Source of the DNA: a virus
DNA length: 39,016 nt
Reading direction: 5' to 3' (one strand)
Virus record (IMG/VR): IMGVR_UViG_3300010399_000021
Coordinates: 1-39,016 of that record
Shown here piece by piece: positions 20,047 through 27,929 of the stretch. The position numbers and the translations under genes are program-made. The notes under the pieces are model-generated. The model worked only from the letters and a program-made list of their open reading frames with translations. It had not been told where the DNA came from and did not search any database. Positions within the stretch are counted from its first letter, which is position 1, and each line of letters opens with the position of its first letter.

Positions 20047-20145
20047 ATGAGTGACGGATCAATGACCTATTCGCTCGAATGTGGGGCGTTAGTACACAGT
20101 AGTTGTAAAGGGTGTGGCTGCGATTGCCACACGGAGAGTCTATGA
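20047..20145 (+). CDS. Tiny Cys-rich zinc-type peptide (32 aa)
   Basis: Bridges two overlapping genes (ATGA with the next at 20142). Has a CKGCGCDCH cluster, a plausible metal site. GTG 20041 is an alternative start. Short, so moderate confidence. Confidence 0.45.
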   Translation: MSDGSMTYSLECGALVHSSCKGCGCDCHTESL

Positions 20146-20582
20146 CCCAACCACAACCAGTAGATGAACCATTGACACGGGGCGAGTACCTACGGCAGCT
20201 CAAGGCGATTCTCGACAACAAATCTCTTAGCGATGAAGAAAAGCTGGTACATGCATCGCAACTTACCGTGCGGCAACAGGATCACCATAAAGGCCACGGT
20301 ATGGGGTGGAAGCCGCCAGAGGATATGCGCTCACTTGATACGCAACTAAGGCAAGATTTGGGGTTACAAGAGTGGCAAATCCGTGACCTCATGCCCTTAT
20401 TCCAAGACCACTCAGCCAAACAGGTGGCAATCGAAAGTATTAAATCGCGATTAGTTGAACTCGACCTGCTTGAGCAGGCAATCAACCAAGGTCGCAATAT
20501 CTCTGGCCACAAAATACTACGTCTTAAAGCGTTACTGAGTGGCCTCGCCTCCCTCACCCATACAGAGGAGAAGCCAGAATGA
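20142..20582 (+). CDS. Helical protein (146 aa), unknown
   Basis: Start overlaps the previous TGA. Nearly all helical (TRGEYLRQLKAILDNKSLSD, KRLVELDLLEQAI-like segments) with a central HHKGHGMGWKPPED. No catalytic motif. Ends in ATGA overlap with a membrane protein gene. Confidence 0.6.
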   Translation: MTQPQPVDEPLTRGEYLRQLKAILDNKSLSDEEKLVHASQLTVRQQDHHKGHGMGWKPPEDMRSLDTQLRQDLGLQEWQIRDLMPLFQDHSAKQVAIESIKSRLVELDLLEQAINQGRNISGHKILRLKALLSGLASLTHTEEKPE

Positions 20583-20824
20583 ATTACACATATAACCATG
20601 CATGCAGGGCGTGCCGCAACATTGATGCGTGGAGTCGAGCGGCAGTATGTATTGCTGGAGGTATCTGTATAGGCTACTTCATTAAACCGGGTTGGCCACA
20701 AGTAATCTGCGGACTAATACTTTTAGCGGTATCCCAGCTCGCCTTCTGGATAGTCAACAAAACGCAGCCTATGTTGCACCACATGGTTACAGAACAACCT
20801 AGTAAGGAGGATCGTGATGAGTAA
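20579..20824 (+). CDS. Small two-helix membrane protein (81 aa)
   Basis: N-terminal ACRACRNID Cys pair, then two hydrophobic segments (AAVCIAGGICIGYFI and QVICGLILLAVSQLAFWIV). Overlaps its neighbours on both sides. Function unknown. Confidence 0.6.
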   Translation: MNYTYNHACRACRNIDAWSRAAVCIAGGICIGYFIKPGWPQVICGLILLAVSQLAFWIVNKTQPMLHHMVTEQPSKEDRDE

Positions 20825-21050
20825 ACCCAAATCTTATAGAGAAGCTCCTGAGCCGTACAGCACGACGTGGAATTACGACGTGGTTCTTTATCGCGGCGAG
20901 GACATCGTGATGATGGGAACGCTTAAGCAGGTTGCTGAGTGGCTGGGTGTACAGAAGCGGACGATTCGCTATCACCTTACCCCGGCAGCCTCACGACGCG
21001 CGGCGCGAGCCAAAGACCAATCCAAAGTAATGCGGGTGGTGCGTGTATGA
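20817..21050 (+). CDS. HTH-like DNA-binding protein (77 aa)
   Basis: GGAGG 7 nt upstream of ATG 20817 (GTG 20814 is also in frame). GTLKQVAEWLGVQKRTIRYH is a good helix-turn-helix: Leu-Gly-Val turn with Arg-Thr-Ile-Arg recognition helix, as in MerR/phage small regulators or NUMOD-like modules. C-terminus is basic (SRRAARAKDQSKVMRVVRV). Likely a small regulator. Confidence 0.6.
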   Translation: MSKPKSYREAPEPYSTTWNYDVVLYRGEDIVMMGTLKQVAEWLGVQKRTIRYHLTPAASRRAARAKDQSKVMRVVRV

Positions 21051-21343
21051 ACCCCTCTAACCCCACAGATACCAATAACGAAGAGCTAGAAGCAATCGAG
21101 AAAAAGATTGCACCCTTGTTTGGTTATGATGTTAGGCAAATACCTGGCCGCCACTTCGTAAACCGAACGGTGATTCGTGACCTCGCGAAGTTTATAGCAT
21201 CCCGCGACCAACAAATAGCCTTAGCTGCCCAACTAGAGGAGCTTGACGCTTTGTGCACCACAACAGAAATCAGCAGTGAGTGGCTCGATCAGCGTACTGC
21301 GCACTTACGAGCCCTTCTTAAAGCAGCTCAGGAGAAGTCATGA
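21047..21343 (+). CDS. Helical protein (98 aa), unknown
   Basis: ATGA-coupled start. Acidic helical N-terminus (NNEELEAIEKKIAPLFGYDV), a central VIRDLAKFIASRDQQ and a helical end. No motif recognised. Confidence 0.6.
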   Translation: MNPSNPTDTNNEELEAIEKKIAPLFGYDVRQIPGRHFVNRTVIRDLAKFIASRDQQIALAAQLEELDALCTTTEISSEWLDQRTAHLRALLKAAQEKS

Positions 21344-21759
21344 CAGATACTGATAAGGAATTGTACGAGCTTTGCAGGAAGGCGTATGAGCTTACAGGCT
21401 GGGGTGATGAATACTTTACGATGAATTGGTGGCGTAAGCGAGCCAATAGGCTTATTCCCGACATCCTTACCCCAGGCAAAATACCCAATCAAATGGCACG
21501 CATGAAAGACACTAACGAGTATTGCCCCCTCTACACCTCCGACTACCTATTAGAGAAGTTGCCACGCCGAGACGATAGATATTACCTGGTTATAGAGCAA
21601 ACAAAAGGTGGCCTATGGGTTGCGTACTACCTTACGAACGACTACACACCGGAGCGGCCAATGGAGCTAGCCAACGTGCGAGTGCAAGCCTCAACTCCTC
21701 TTAAAGCCCTCTTAGAACTAACCATCGCCTTACATGAGGCCGGAGAATTGCAGGTATGA
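21340..21759 (+). CDS. Unknown phage protein (139 aa)
   Basis: ATGA-coupled. Contains Trp/Tyr-rich segments (ELTGWGDEYFTMNWWRKRAN and YYLVIEQTKGGLWVAYYLTN) and a C-terminal STPLKALLELTIALHEAGEL, a pattern seen in small phage proteins that describe no known activity. Coupled to the next gene by ATGA. Confidence 0.6.
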   Translation: MTDTDKELYELCRKAYELTGWGDEYFTMNWWRKRANRLIPDILTPGKIPNQMARMKDTNEYCPLYTSDYLLEKLPRRDDRYYLVIEQTKGGLWVAYYLTNDYTPERPMELANVRVQASTPLKALLELTIALHEAGELQV

Positions 21760-22256
21760 CAGCAACCAATAAAACACCCAAGGATTCCTTGGGTCAAGCC
21801 AATAGTGAGAGTGGGTTACGCCAAAGAGTGCGCGATGCCATCGGCCTAAAAGACCCACACTATGTTGAGAGCGTCGGAGTGTTGGGTGTTAACCTGCCGG
21901 CAGACCGGTTTGAGACGATCCTAGATTCCGTGTTGGCGATCCTCCACCAACAACTAGAAGCCAAGACCACCGCCACCCCCTCAGTAGACAGTGGGGAGCT
22001 ACGCCAACTATTGCAGGCATTTAGGCTCGGCGACGATTCGCCTCTAAACGACGACGAAGAATTGCGGCTACAGCAGCTCATCGATGCCCACACTCAGTCA
22101 AAAGTAGAGGAAGCCGAGTACCGAGGGCGTCATGCAGAGGTTGTAAAGGCGCTGTTCCTTCTTGAATCACTGGGTGACGACTACGATGTTAAGAAGTGGC
22201 TTCGTGAGCGCCTGGCTGATCTCAAGGCTTCTAATAAGCAGAGTGAGGCGAAATGA
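21756..22256 (+). CDS. Helical protein (166 aa), unknown
   Basis: Mostly alpha-helical and acidic (LNDDEELRLQQLIDAHTQSK), with two Leu-rich helices that could form a coiled coil. No catalytic motif. ATGA overlap on both ends. Confidence 0.6.
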   Translation: MTATNKTPKDSLGQANSESGLRQRVRDAIGLKDPHYVESVGVLGVNLPADRFETILDSVLAILHQQLEAKTTATPSVDSGELRQLLQAFRLGDDSPLNDDEELRLQQLIDAHTQSKVEEAEYRGRHAEVVKALFLLESLGDDYDVKKWLRERLADLKASNKQSEAK

Positions 22257-22402
22257 TACAACCTCCTCTAGATGCCACTACTACAGCTCCTGTTTGGTTT
22301 GTAGCGGGTCTGCTTGTTTGGTTCCTCTTCACGTTTCCGGGAGTCATAATGCGCGCGTATGTGGCGTGGAAGCGCAGTCGTAAGCAGAGTGAGGGCAAGT
22401 AG
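22253..22402 (+). CDS. Small membrane protein (49 aa)
   Basis: ATGA-coupled start; one transmembrane helix (VWFVAGLLVWFLFTFPGVIM) followed by a basic tail (RAYVAWKRSRKQSEGK), type N-out/C-in by the positive-inside rule. The TAG is directly followed by the next ATG. Confidence 0.6.
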   Translation: MIQPPLDATTTAPVWFVAGLLVWFLFTFPGVIMRAYVAWKRSRKQSEGK

Positions 22403-22687
22403 ATGACCAACCGAGACGTTGCCGAGCGCATTGCCTCTATCGCGGTCAATGGTGGCACGTACAACGAGATTAGGCGCCTAATCGACGACTGCGTGACGGC
22501 CGTGGTTAATAGCGACAATGTTGGCGGTGTAGTTAGTCAGACGTTACCCCTTACCCGCACTTGCGTAGACGACGCTGGTAAGGCCACGTTTATGGCGGGC
22601 AACCTTATGGCAATGGTGAGACGGAACAGAGAGAACCTGGGCCTTGAGGTTAAATTTAAACAGGAGGATGGTAATGCCAAACAATAA
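22403..22687 (+). CDS. Unknown protein (94 aa)
   Basis: Begins right after the previous stop. Helical start (RDVAERIASIAVNGGTYNEI), one Cys in DDCVTAVV and another in TRTCVDD. No known motif. The 3' end overlaps the next gene by 14 nt. Confidence 0.55.
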   Translation: MTNRDVAERIASIAVNGGTYNEIRRLIDDCVTAVVNSDNVGGVVSQTLPLTRTCVDDAGKATFMAGNLMAMVRRNRENLGLEVKFKQEDGNAKQ

Positions 22688-23057
22688 AGAACAGCTAATA
22701 GAACGCATGTTTAAGCTGACAAACGTCTACAGGAACGACGCAGCGCTCGATAATTTTGAGCGTATCGCCTCGGCCTGGTTAGAAGATGTGGAGAAAGCGC
22801 GGGAAGAAGGAGCAATCGAATTTCGGAACAGACTCTCGACGAACGGTCGCCCTCTCGGCGCGGAGCCTCTAATTGAGAAACAGCCTGTGCCTTGTCCAGA
22901 GTGCGGTGCGATAGAATACGCCGCCTTTGCCATGTATCCGCATCAAATATACAACGCGGTTTATCCTGGTGGCGGTGGACATCCGTGCGTGCCGTGCTTT
23001 GCTAAGCGAGTGTTACTGCATACTGAGCTGTTCAAGGAGACCCAACCCAATGAATAA
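22674..23057 (+). CDS. Zinc-ribbon-bearing protein (127 aa)
   Basis: AGGAGG precedes ATG 22674. The helical N-terminal half is followed by a zinc site from VPCPECGAIEYAAF and HPCVPCFAKRVLLH (two CxxC pairs). Small phage proteins with such ribbons can bind DNA or partner proteins; function not assignable. Confidence 0.65.
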   Translation: MPNNKEQLIERMFKLTNVYRNDAALDNFERIASAWLEDVEKAREEGAIEFRNRLSTNGRPLGAEPLIEKQPVPCPECGAIEYAAFAMYPHQIYNAVYPGGGGHPCVPCFAKRVLLHTELFKETQPNE

Positions 23058-23121
23058 CCACATACACGTAATACAGACTGGCCAGTACCGCCACTGCGCT
23101 ATTTGTGGGGCAACCCAATGA
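23050..23121 (+). CDS. Possible tiny CxxC peptide (23 aa)
   Basis: Overlaps neighbours on both sides, ending in ATGA with the gene at 23118. Sequence ends HCAICGATQ. Dense coupling in this region makes it plausible, but length keeps confidence low. Confidence 0.35.
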   Translation: MNNHIHVIQTGQYRHCAICGATQ

Positions 23122-23507
23122 ATGATGAACCCTTACGCGAGAAGATCCGGCAACTGCACCGCAAATATGGTCGAAAAGTCGATACTGACTTTATGAACGA
23201 TTTGCTGCACCTCATAGCTGAGGATAGGGAGAAGCGTAAGCGCAGCTTACGTGACGAACTACGCGATGATATCTCCAAACTGAACTGGGCACGGGTACTC
23301 GATGAGGCAATAAAGAGTCGCCCAACGAGCTGGAAGCAAGACCCCGTTTGGGAGTACCGAAACGCATCAGATGAAGTCAAGTGGGCGATGATGCGAGCAT
23401 GTTATGAGACTGGTGTTTTCGATGACCCGTGGAAACAAGCAGCAGACGCCGTGAAAGCCCAGCTCCCTCCACCAGACCCAGGCGTTACACGGGAGCATGG
23501 GTTATAA
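23118..23507 (+). CDS. Charged helical protein (129 aa), unknown
   Basis: ATGA-coupled start. N-terminal Arg/Lys-rich helix (LREKIRQLHRKYGRKVDTDF, EDREKRKRSLRDELRDD), then an aromatic region (RPTSWKQDPVWEYRNASDEV). No motif. Last gene of the operon; a strong terminator follows 57 nt later. Confidence 0.6.
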   Translation: MNDEPLREKIRQLHRKYGRKVDTDFMNDLLHLIAEDREKRKRSLRDELRDDISKLNWARVLDEAIKSRPTSWKQDPVWEYRNASDEVKWAMMRACYETGVFDDPWKQAADAVKAQLPPPDPGVTREHGL

Positions 23508-23563
23508 TAAAGACGACTCTTTCAACCTTGTTCAGGGGTTACGAAGTCTACCGGTGGCGAACC

Positions 23564-23598
23564 ATTTAAAAGCCCTTCTGCGAGTTGGGCTTTTAAAT
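23564..23598 (+). terminator. Terminator of the small-gene operon
   Basis: Perfect 12-bp repeat ATTTAAAAGCCC (23564-23575) and GGGCTTTTAAAT (23587-23598) with an 11-nt loop. The T4 and A-rich flanks make it usable in both directions. Confidence 0.8.
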
Positions 23599-23608
23599 TT
23601 GGTCGGCA

Positions 23609-23672
23609 TGCTATAGTAAAGGTGCTTAGGAGGCGTTAGCTCCATTAATTTAGGTTATGGAGCTTTTTCTTT
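23609..23672 (+). ncRNA. Candidate short transcript: extended -10 promoter plus terminator
   Basis: Extended -10 TGCTATAGT (23609-23617) is followed within 20 nt by AGCTCCAT/ATGGAGCT (23638-23645 with 23657-23664) and a T-rich tail. A transcript would be only about 45 nt long and non-coding. It lies between the operon terminator and the next main promoter. Confidence 0.45.
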
Positions 23673-23679
23673 AATTCTG

Positions 23680-23758
23680 TGTAATTTACAGGTTATGGTG
23701 ACAAAATGTAACTTTCTTTGAAATAAGTGTTGACATTATGTAATCACTTTGCTACTAT
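23680..23758 (+). promoter_or_regulatory. Strong promoter with upstream operator-like repeats
   Basis: Consensus TTGACA (23730-23735), 17-bp spacer, TACTAT (23753-23758); transcription start near 23765. Upstream lies the palindrome TGTAATTTACA (23680-23690), and TGTAA recurs at about 23708 and inside the spacer (TTATGTAATCAC), suggesting a set of repressor sites. Drives the early gene set at 23797-24856. Confidence 0.75.
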
Positions 23759-23796
23759 GAGGGTACAAAGATAATTCATAGAAAGGCAAAAAAGCT

Positions 23797-23973
23797 ATGA
23801 AAGAAATCACCGTCAAGATCACAAAGAACTATGGAGCAGAGGCAATCTATCCAGTAGACGAAGCAGGCCAGACATTCGCACGGCTTGCAGGTACACGAAC
23901 CCTTACACGTTCTACCCTTGAGCTTATCAAGAAGCTTGGCTACGAAATCAAACTACAGCAGGCTACACTATAA
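23797..23973 (+). CDS. Small conserved phage protein (58 aa)
   Basis: GAAAGGC 10 nt upstream. Sequence VKITKNYGAEAIYPVDEAGQ, then FARLAGTRTLTRSTLELIKK and LGYEIKLQ, a pattern I recognise from short proteins of unknown function in other phages. First gene behind the strong promoter, so likely early. Its stop overlaps the next ATG (TAATG). Confidence 0.65.
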   Translation: MKEITVKITKNYGAEAIYPVDEAGQTFARLAGTRTLTRSTLELIKKLGYEIKLQQATL

Positions 23974-24218
23974 TGAATAAGATCGACATAAATTTACTCC
24001 CCAAAGATGTACAAGACACTGTGCGCGAAACCCTTACTGCCTACCCAGTAGCCTATGTAACGCGCGAGAATGGCGAATATACGTATACTGCTGGCCTCAG
24101 CCTTGACACACGGATAAAAGCCCCTGACTTTAAAACATTTGAGTTTAGGAACACAGACTTTTATACCCAAGAGCAAATCAGTGAGTTCAATAAACTATTA
24201 CCAGACATGAATTGGTAG
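23973..24218 (+). CDS. Unknown protein (81 aa)
   Basis: Coupled by TAATG. Contains VAYVTRENGEYTYTAGLSLD, a beta-hairpin-like centre, and an acidic helical end (TQEQISEFNKLLPDMNW). No motif identified. Confidence 0.6.
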   Translation: MNKIDINLLPKDVQDTVRETLTAYPVAYVTRENGEYTYTAGLSLDTRIKAPDFKTFEFRNTDFYTQEQISEFNKLLPDMNW

Positions 24219-24227
24219 GGGGTGCAG

Positions 24228-24440
24228 ATGAAAACTATTAGACTCACCGATGCAGAAGTCCGCCGCCTTACAACTGTCCTGGGCAAGCGTATCGAATGGA
24301 ACAAGGGCTTTGACCCAAATATTCGTTTGCCCTTCGTGCAGCGCGATCCTGAACTGGTTAAAAAAATGCAGGAGGAGAAAAAGAAGCGGGATGTGATAGT
24401 TAAAGAGTACCAAGGCATACTCGCCAAGCTGGAGAAATAA
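24228..24440 (+). CDS. Small charged helical protein (70 aa)
   Basis: ATG 24228 follows GGGGGT; GTG 24222 is also in frame. N-terminus MKTIRLTDAEVRRLTTVLGK looks like a short HTH or helical hairpin, and the C-terminal half is a Lys/Glu helix (ELVKKMQEEKKKRDVIVKEY). A TAACGAC/GTCGTTA hairpin (24443-24464) follows. Confidence 0.55.
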   Translation: MKTIRLTDAEVRRLTTVLGKRIEWNKGFDPNIRLPFVQRDPELVKKMQEEKKKRDVIVKEYQGILAKLEK

Positions 24441-24491
24441 GCTAACGACCTGGGTAAGTCGTTAAACTGCCCTGCCTAAACAAAGGAAACT

Positions 24492-24764
24492 ATGGAATAC
24501 ACCCAAATCAAGATTAAAAAAGAATACCGCGATAAACTCGCTAAATTAGCGGCGTCCCATAACCGGAGCATGGCTAATATGGTCGAGGTTTTAATCGACG
24601 GTGCTTTAGTTGGTACAGACTTACACCCATCTACAGCAGCAAGAATAGATTACCCAGGCAAAAGGGGTCATGAGAACATACACGGTACGCCATGTGGTGA
24701 CCCCGCTTGTAAACTGCACGTGGGATCTGAGCCAGTTCGTACAGAACCAGAGGAGACAGCTTAA
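24492..24764 (+). CDS. Ribbon-helix-helix DNA-binding protein, candidate repressor (90 aa)
   Basis: The first 40 residues fit the Arc/MetJ/CopG fold: strand YTQIKIKKEY, helix A YRDKLAKLAASHN, turn, helix B MANMVEVLIDGAL. Such dimers bind palindromic operators by the strand. The tail carries a CGDPACKLH Cys pair. AAAGGAA ribosome site. The only clear dedicated regulator fold near the early promoters; its operator could be one of the palindromes at 3173 or 23680 (inference). Confidence 0.7.
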   Translation: MEYTQIKIKKEYRDKLAKLAASHNRSMANMVEVLIDGALVGTDLHPSTAARIDYPGKRGHENIHGTPCGDPACKLHVGSEPVRTEPEETA

Positions 24765-24856
24765 TGGCCTTTAAACGTTATGTAGCGCCTGCACAAGGCT
24801 ATAGAGCACAGGCTGATTCGTGTATTGCAATAGGGTATTCCATTTGTATGATATAA
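24764..24856 (+). CDS. Possible small peptide overlapping a promoter (30 aa)
   Basis: TAATG-coupled to the RHH gene. Its last codons overlap the extended -10 of the next promoter. No features beyond a short hydrophobic end; tentative. Confidence 0.35.
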   Translation: MAFKRYVAPAQGYRAQADSCIAIGYSICMI

Positions 24857-24942
24857 TAACTTCAACACGGGCTCGGAGATTTAAGGATGTTTATCCTTGA
24901 ACAAAGAAGAACAACGCCACCCATCGCGGTGGCCTTCTTTTT
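24849..24942 (+). ncRNA. Candidate small RNA with own promoter and terminator
   Basis: Extended -10 TGATATAAT (24849-24857) implies a start near 24864. The roughly 79-nt product contains AAGGAT/ATCCTT and ends with GCCACC/GGTGGC (24916-24921 with 24928-24933) followed by CTTCT5. No reading frame. It sits just before the packaging operon and could attenuate or act in trans. Confidence 0.55.
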
Positions 24943-24973
24943 GCATTTTAAGTTCGTTTTTTGTTCTGATTAC

Positions 24974-24982
24974 TGCTATAAT
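24974..24982 (+). promoter_or_regulatory. Extended -10 promoter producing a near-leaderless mRNA
   Basis: TGCTATAAT (24974-24982). Using the 6-bp spacing seen at the other promoters here, the start is A24989, one base before ATG 24990. No convincing -35 box or ribosome site. Confidence 0.6.
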
Positions 24983-24989
24983 GCAGACA

Positions 24990-25391
24990 ATGGAACGGGT
25001 AGACATCTCCGAATTTATGACTGACCAATTCTTTGCAGATGCGAAGAAGGGTAAAGTTCTTGGTTTTAAAAAAGATGGTGTGTTAAAGCACTATAGGATC
25101 GTTCGTTTGAATAAGGTTAAAAAGATTTGCGAAGTGGTAGAGACGGCCTTACATGACTTGCAAGAAGCTGATGAAATTATGAAGGCTGACCTTACATTAG
25201 AAGACGTTTTGAAAGAATTCGAAGATATTACGCTTACCACCACTCAAGATGTTATTCGAGTGCTTACTTGGATCGCTCCTCCGGGCAAGAAGCAGGAGTT
25301 AAAGCGTGAAGCTATTGCTAAGTTGTTCCGAGGACAGAACGTCCAAGGGTTTAGTACTGTTGATACTCTAGAGAGTTACGAGGAATATTAA
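24990..25391 (+). CDS. Unknown protein preceding the small terminase (133 aa)
   Basis: Starts at ATG 24990 because an earlier ATG (24981) overlaps the -10 box and the upstream frame contains a terminator. Helical, with VDISEFMTDQFFADAKKGKV, LGFKKDGVLKHYRIVRLNKV and a C-terminal IAPPGKKQELKREAIAKLFR. Coupled to the next gene by TAATG. Position suggests a packaging or early accessory role; no motif. Confidence 0.65.
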   Translation: MERVDISEFMTDQFFADAKKGKVLGFKKDGVLKHYRIVRLNKVKKICEVVETALHDLQEADEIMKADLTLEDVLKEFEDITLTTTQDVIRVLTWIAPPGKKQELKREAIAKLFRGQNVQGFSTVDTLESYEEY

Positions 25392-25777
25392 TGGCTCATG
25401 CTGGTGGTCGTCCCACAATCTTAGACGAAGCAATGCTCGACAAGGCTCGAACCTATGTTGAAGAGGTAGGGGGTTATTCTAATCCACTGCTACCAAGCAT
25501 TGAAAGTTTAGCCTATCACCTTGATGTTGCTCGAGACACGATGTACGCGTGGGAAAAGGATAACGAAAAGTTTTCCTACATTTTAGAGAAGTTACGTCAA
25601 GCCCAAGCCCGAAAGCTTATAGATAAAGGGCTTAATTCTCAATACAACTCAACCATTGCCAAGCTTATTCTTTCCAAGCATGGATACGTTGAAAAACAGG
25701 AAGTAGACAACAACCACTCAGGTGCTGTTAGCTTCGTGAATGATGTACCACGTCCGAATAAATCACAGGACGCATAA
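25391..25777 (+). CDS. terS: Terminase small subunit, DNA-packaging gp3-like (128 aa)
   Basis: Recognises phage DNA for packaging. The N-terminus AHAGGRPTILDEAMLDKART is a typical opening, followed by a helix-turn-helix (SIESLAYHLDVARDTMYAWE), an oligomerisation stretch and NSTIAKLILSKHGYVEKQEV as in the P22 gp3/DNA_Packaging_2 family. Its position before the large subunit agrees. 75 nt of AT-rich spacer separate the two. Confidence 0.8.
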   Translation: MAHAGGRPTILDEAMLDKARTYVEEVGGYSNPLLPSIESLAYHLDVARDTMYAWEKDNEKFSYILEKLRQAQARKLIDKGLNSQYNSTIAKLILSKHGYVEKQEVDNNHSGAVSFVNDVPRPNKSQDA

Positions 25778-25852
25778 TTTAACTTTATCTTTTGAGATTA
25801 GTGCCAGAATACACGGCGTTATATAAACTTTGGGGAAAAAGTAACACCATAC

Positions 25853-27223
25853 ATGATAAGTTCGGTAAAAGTACCCGACTATACAGCATCAGAGCGACAG
25901 CGGTTGTTCCATACGACTGTAGCCGATGAAAAGCTTTACGGGGGTGCAGCAGGCGGTGGGAAGACTGCGGCTATAGTAGCTGAAGCCGTCACAATAGCCT
26001 TAGAATACCCTGGCATTCCAGTAAACCTATTTCGACGTACAATACCTGAACTTAAGGCTACGATCATTCCTGAGATCCACAAACAGTGTGTTGAGTATAT
26101 TAAAGCGGGGCACATGGTTTGGCATGGGCAAGACAGGCGTTTCGACCTGGCAAACGGCTCAAGCCTCATCCTAAACTACCTGGATAACGACAATGACATC
26201 TATCGGTATCAGGGTGCTGAGATGCCCGTTATCGCAGTGGACGAGCTTACACAGTTCCCTCAAGCTTGGATAGAGTACTTACTTACTCGTAACCGTACAA
26301 GTAACCCAAATTGGCCTGTCATGTTCATCGCTGGTACTAACCCTGGTGGTATTGGGCATGGTTGGGTTAAATCCAGGTTTATTGATCCTGTGGCTCCAGA
26401 GAAAGTGAACTATGTACCTTTAGATGGGGGTGAAATAGTCACACGTGTGTTTATCCCAGCTCGAGTTGACGACCACCCGAGTGAGTCCTTTAAGAAGGAC
26501 TACAAACGTAAATTGTCTGCTATCTCCGATGAACAACTTCGTAGGGCATTACGAGATGGGGACTGGGATGTGTTCGCCGGTCAGGTGTTCAAAGAGTTTA
26601 AACGTGACCTGCATGTTATTGACCCATTTGCTATACCTGCTCATTGGCAGAAGTGGCGAGCTATGGACTATGGTAACAAGAACAGTGTGGGTTGGTTTAC
26701 TCAAGACCCAATGACTGATCGTATGTACATGTACCGCGAATACCGTACAGAGGAGTTTGTGGATATTCCGACAAAGGCACGTAACATCCTACAGTTTGAG
26801 GCTGGTGATGGAGTAGCTTATGGTCTCGCTGACCCCTCGATCTGGAACGGAACAGGTAATCATAGTGACAAGGAGGGCAAGTCTATTGCTGTGATGTTCG
26901 AAGATAACAAAGTACGCTGGATGCCTGCTAACAATGATCGTATGGCGGGGCTAGCGTTGGTACATGATTACTTGGGGATCGCTAAAGATGGGTTACCTAA
27001 GCTACAATTCTTTTCTACCTGCGTGAGTATGATCCGCACACTTCCATCTCTGCCTTATGACAAGTTTAAGGTGAACGACGTGGACACAAAGGCCGATGAC
27101 CACGACTACGACATGCTTCGCTATGCTTTGATGGCGTTTAAGCAACCTAATGCTGAAGAGCTGGAGGTGCAAGTGCCTGAGTGGATTCAGCAGCGTACTC
27201 AAACTAGAGGGAACTGGATATGA
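25853..27223 (+). CDS. terL: Terminase large subunit (456 aa)
   Basis: ATP-driven packaging motor and nuclease. Walker A GGAAGGGKT at residues 30-38, Walker B VIAVDEL with Asp130-Glu131, coupling motif AGTNPGG at about 160-166. The RNase-H-like nuclease acidic residues lie in RAMDYGN (Asp272), GLADPS (Asp327) and DDHDYDMLRYAL (Asp420). Length and motif order are normal for a complete TerL. Overlaps the next gene by ATGA. Confidence 0.92.
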   Translation: MISSVKVPDYTASERQRLFHTTVADEKLYGGAAGGGKTAAIVAEAVTIALEYPGIPVNLFRRTIPELKATIIPEIHKQCVEYIKAGHMVWHGQDRRFDLANGSSLILNYLDNDNDIYRYQGAEMPVIAVDELTQFPQAWIEYLLTRNRTSNPNWPVMFIAGTNPGGIGHGWVKSRFIDPVAPEKVNYVPLDGGEIVTRVFIPARVDDHPSESFKKDYKRKLSAISDEQLRRALRDGDWDVFAGQVFKEFKRDLHVIDPFAIPAHWQKWRAMDYGNKNSVGWFTQDPMTDRMYMYREYRTEEFVDIPTKARNILQFEAGDGVAYGLADPSIWNGTGNHSDKEGKSIAVMFEDNKVRWMPANNDRMAGLALVHDYLGIAKDGLPKLQFFSTCVSMIRTLPSLPYDKFKVNDVDTKADDHDYDMLRYALMAFKQPNAEELEVQVPEWIQQRTQTRGNWI

Positions 27224-27465
27224 TCGACTACGGTTCAGTAACCAAAAAGGCACAATATCAAGCTGGTAAGCAAATAAGCTCAATGACAGTGTTTACTCAG
27301 TCTATAACCGTCCATAGTGATGATGAAGTGTTGGAAGTGTTCAAAGATTTGCTGGCCTTAAGAAGCAGTGGGAGTGTACATAACCCTAGCATTTCGTTAG
27401 AGGAGTATACGGATACAGGTAAGCTAAAACGAATAATAAAGAGTTGGAGTGTATATGAAGATTGA
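27220..27465 (+). CDS. Small protein (81 aa), unknown
   Basis: ATGA-coupled to terL. Mixed beta/helical sequence (SMTVFTQSITVHSDDEVLEV, FKDLLALRSSG). No motif; overlaps the next gene by 11 nt. Confidence 0.6.
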   Translation: MIDYGSVTKKAQYQAGKQISSMTVFTQSITVHSDDEVLEVFKDLLALRSSGSVHNPSISLEEYTDTGKLKRIIKSWSVYED

Positions 27466-27649
27466 AGGCCAGACTTCATATATTTTTAATGGCGTGGGCA
27501 AAGTCACAGGAATCTATGGGGTTCTCCCTAATGGTGAGTACGGCGCGGCTTTAGATTTGGCCCATGGGTTTACAAGATTTGAGCTTAATGATGCCGCTGC
27601 TTTTAATAGAAAGCTCGAAGAGATGAATAAGTCTGCTGTAAGTGTATAG
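27455..27649 (+). CDS. Small protein (64 aa), unknown
   Basis: GGAG 6 nt before ATG 27455 (GTG 27449 in frame). Beta-rich with YIFNGVGKVTGIYGVLPNGE. Function unknown; lies within the packaging operon. Confidence 0.55.
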   Translation: MKIEGQTSYIFNGVGKVTGIYGVLPNGEYGAALDLAHGFTRFELNDAAAFNRKLEEMNKSAVSV

Positions 27650-27668
27650 AGGTGCAGGAGCAAGTCTA

Positions 27669-27929
27669 ATGAGCATGTGTGCTTCTAAACATGGGGGTTC
27701 AAAGGTTGGCCATCCTACTCGTCAAGCTGCGGAGGAGCACCGAGTGCGCCACCAGAAGACTACCAATATCCTTGTGCAAACATATAAATGCTATCACTGT
27801 GAATTGTGGCATGTGGGCAGGCAATCGGGTGTTTCAAGGCGCCTAAAAATGCGCGAGAAACACGAGGAAATAATGGTCGGTAAGCTAATACCGCTAATTC
27901 GTAACGCAATTGAGCAAAACAATGACTGA
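27669..27929 (+). CDS. Small zinc-ribbon protein (86 aa)
   Basis: AGGAG 8 nt before ATG 27669. Carries YKCYHCELWHVG, the CxxC...WH pattern of small phage ribbon proteins, preceded by KHGGSKVGHPTRQAAEEHRV. Likely nucleic-acid binding; often near packaging genes. Confidence 0.65.
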   Translation: MSMCASKHGGSKVGHPTRQAAEEHRVRHQKTTNILVQTYKCYHCELWHVGRQSGVSRRLKMREKHEEIMVGKLIPLIRNAIEQNND

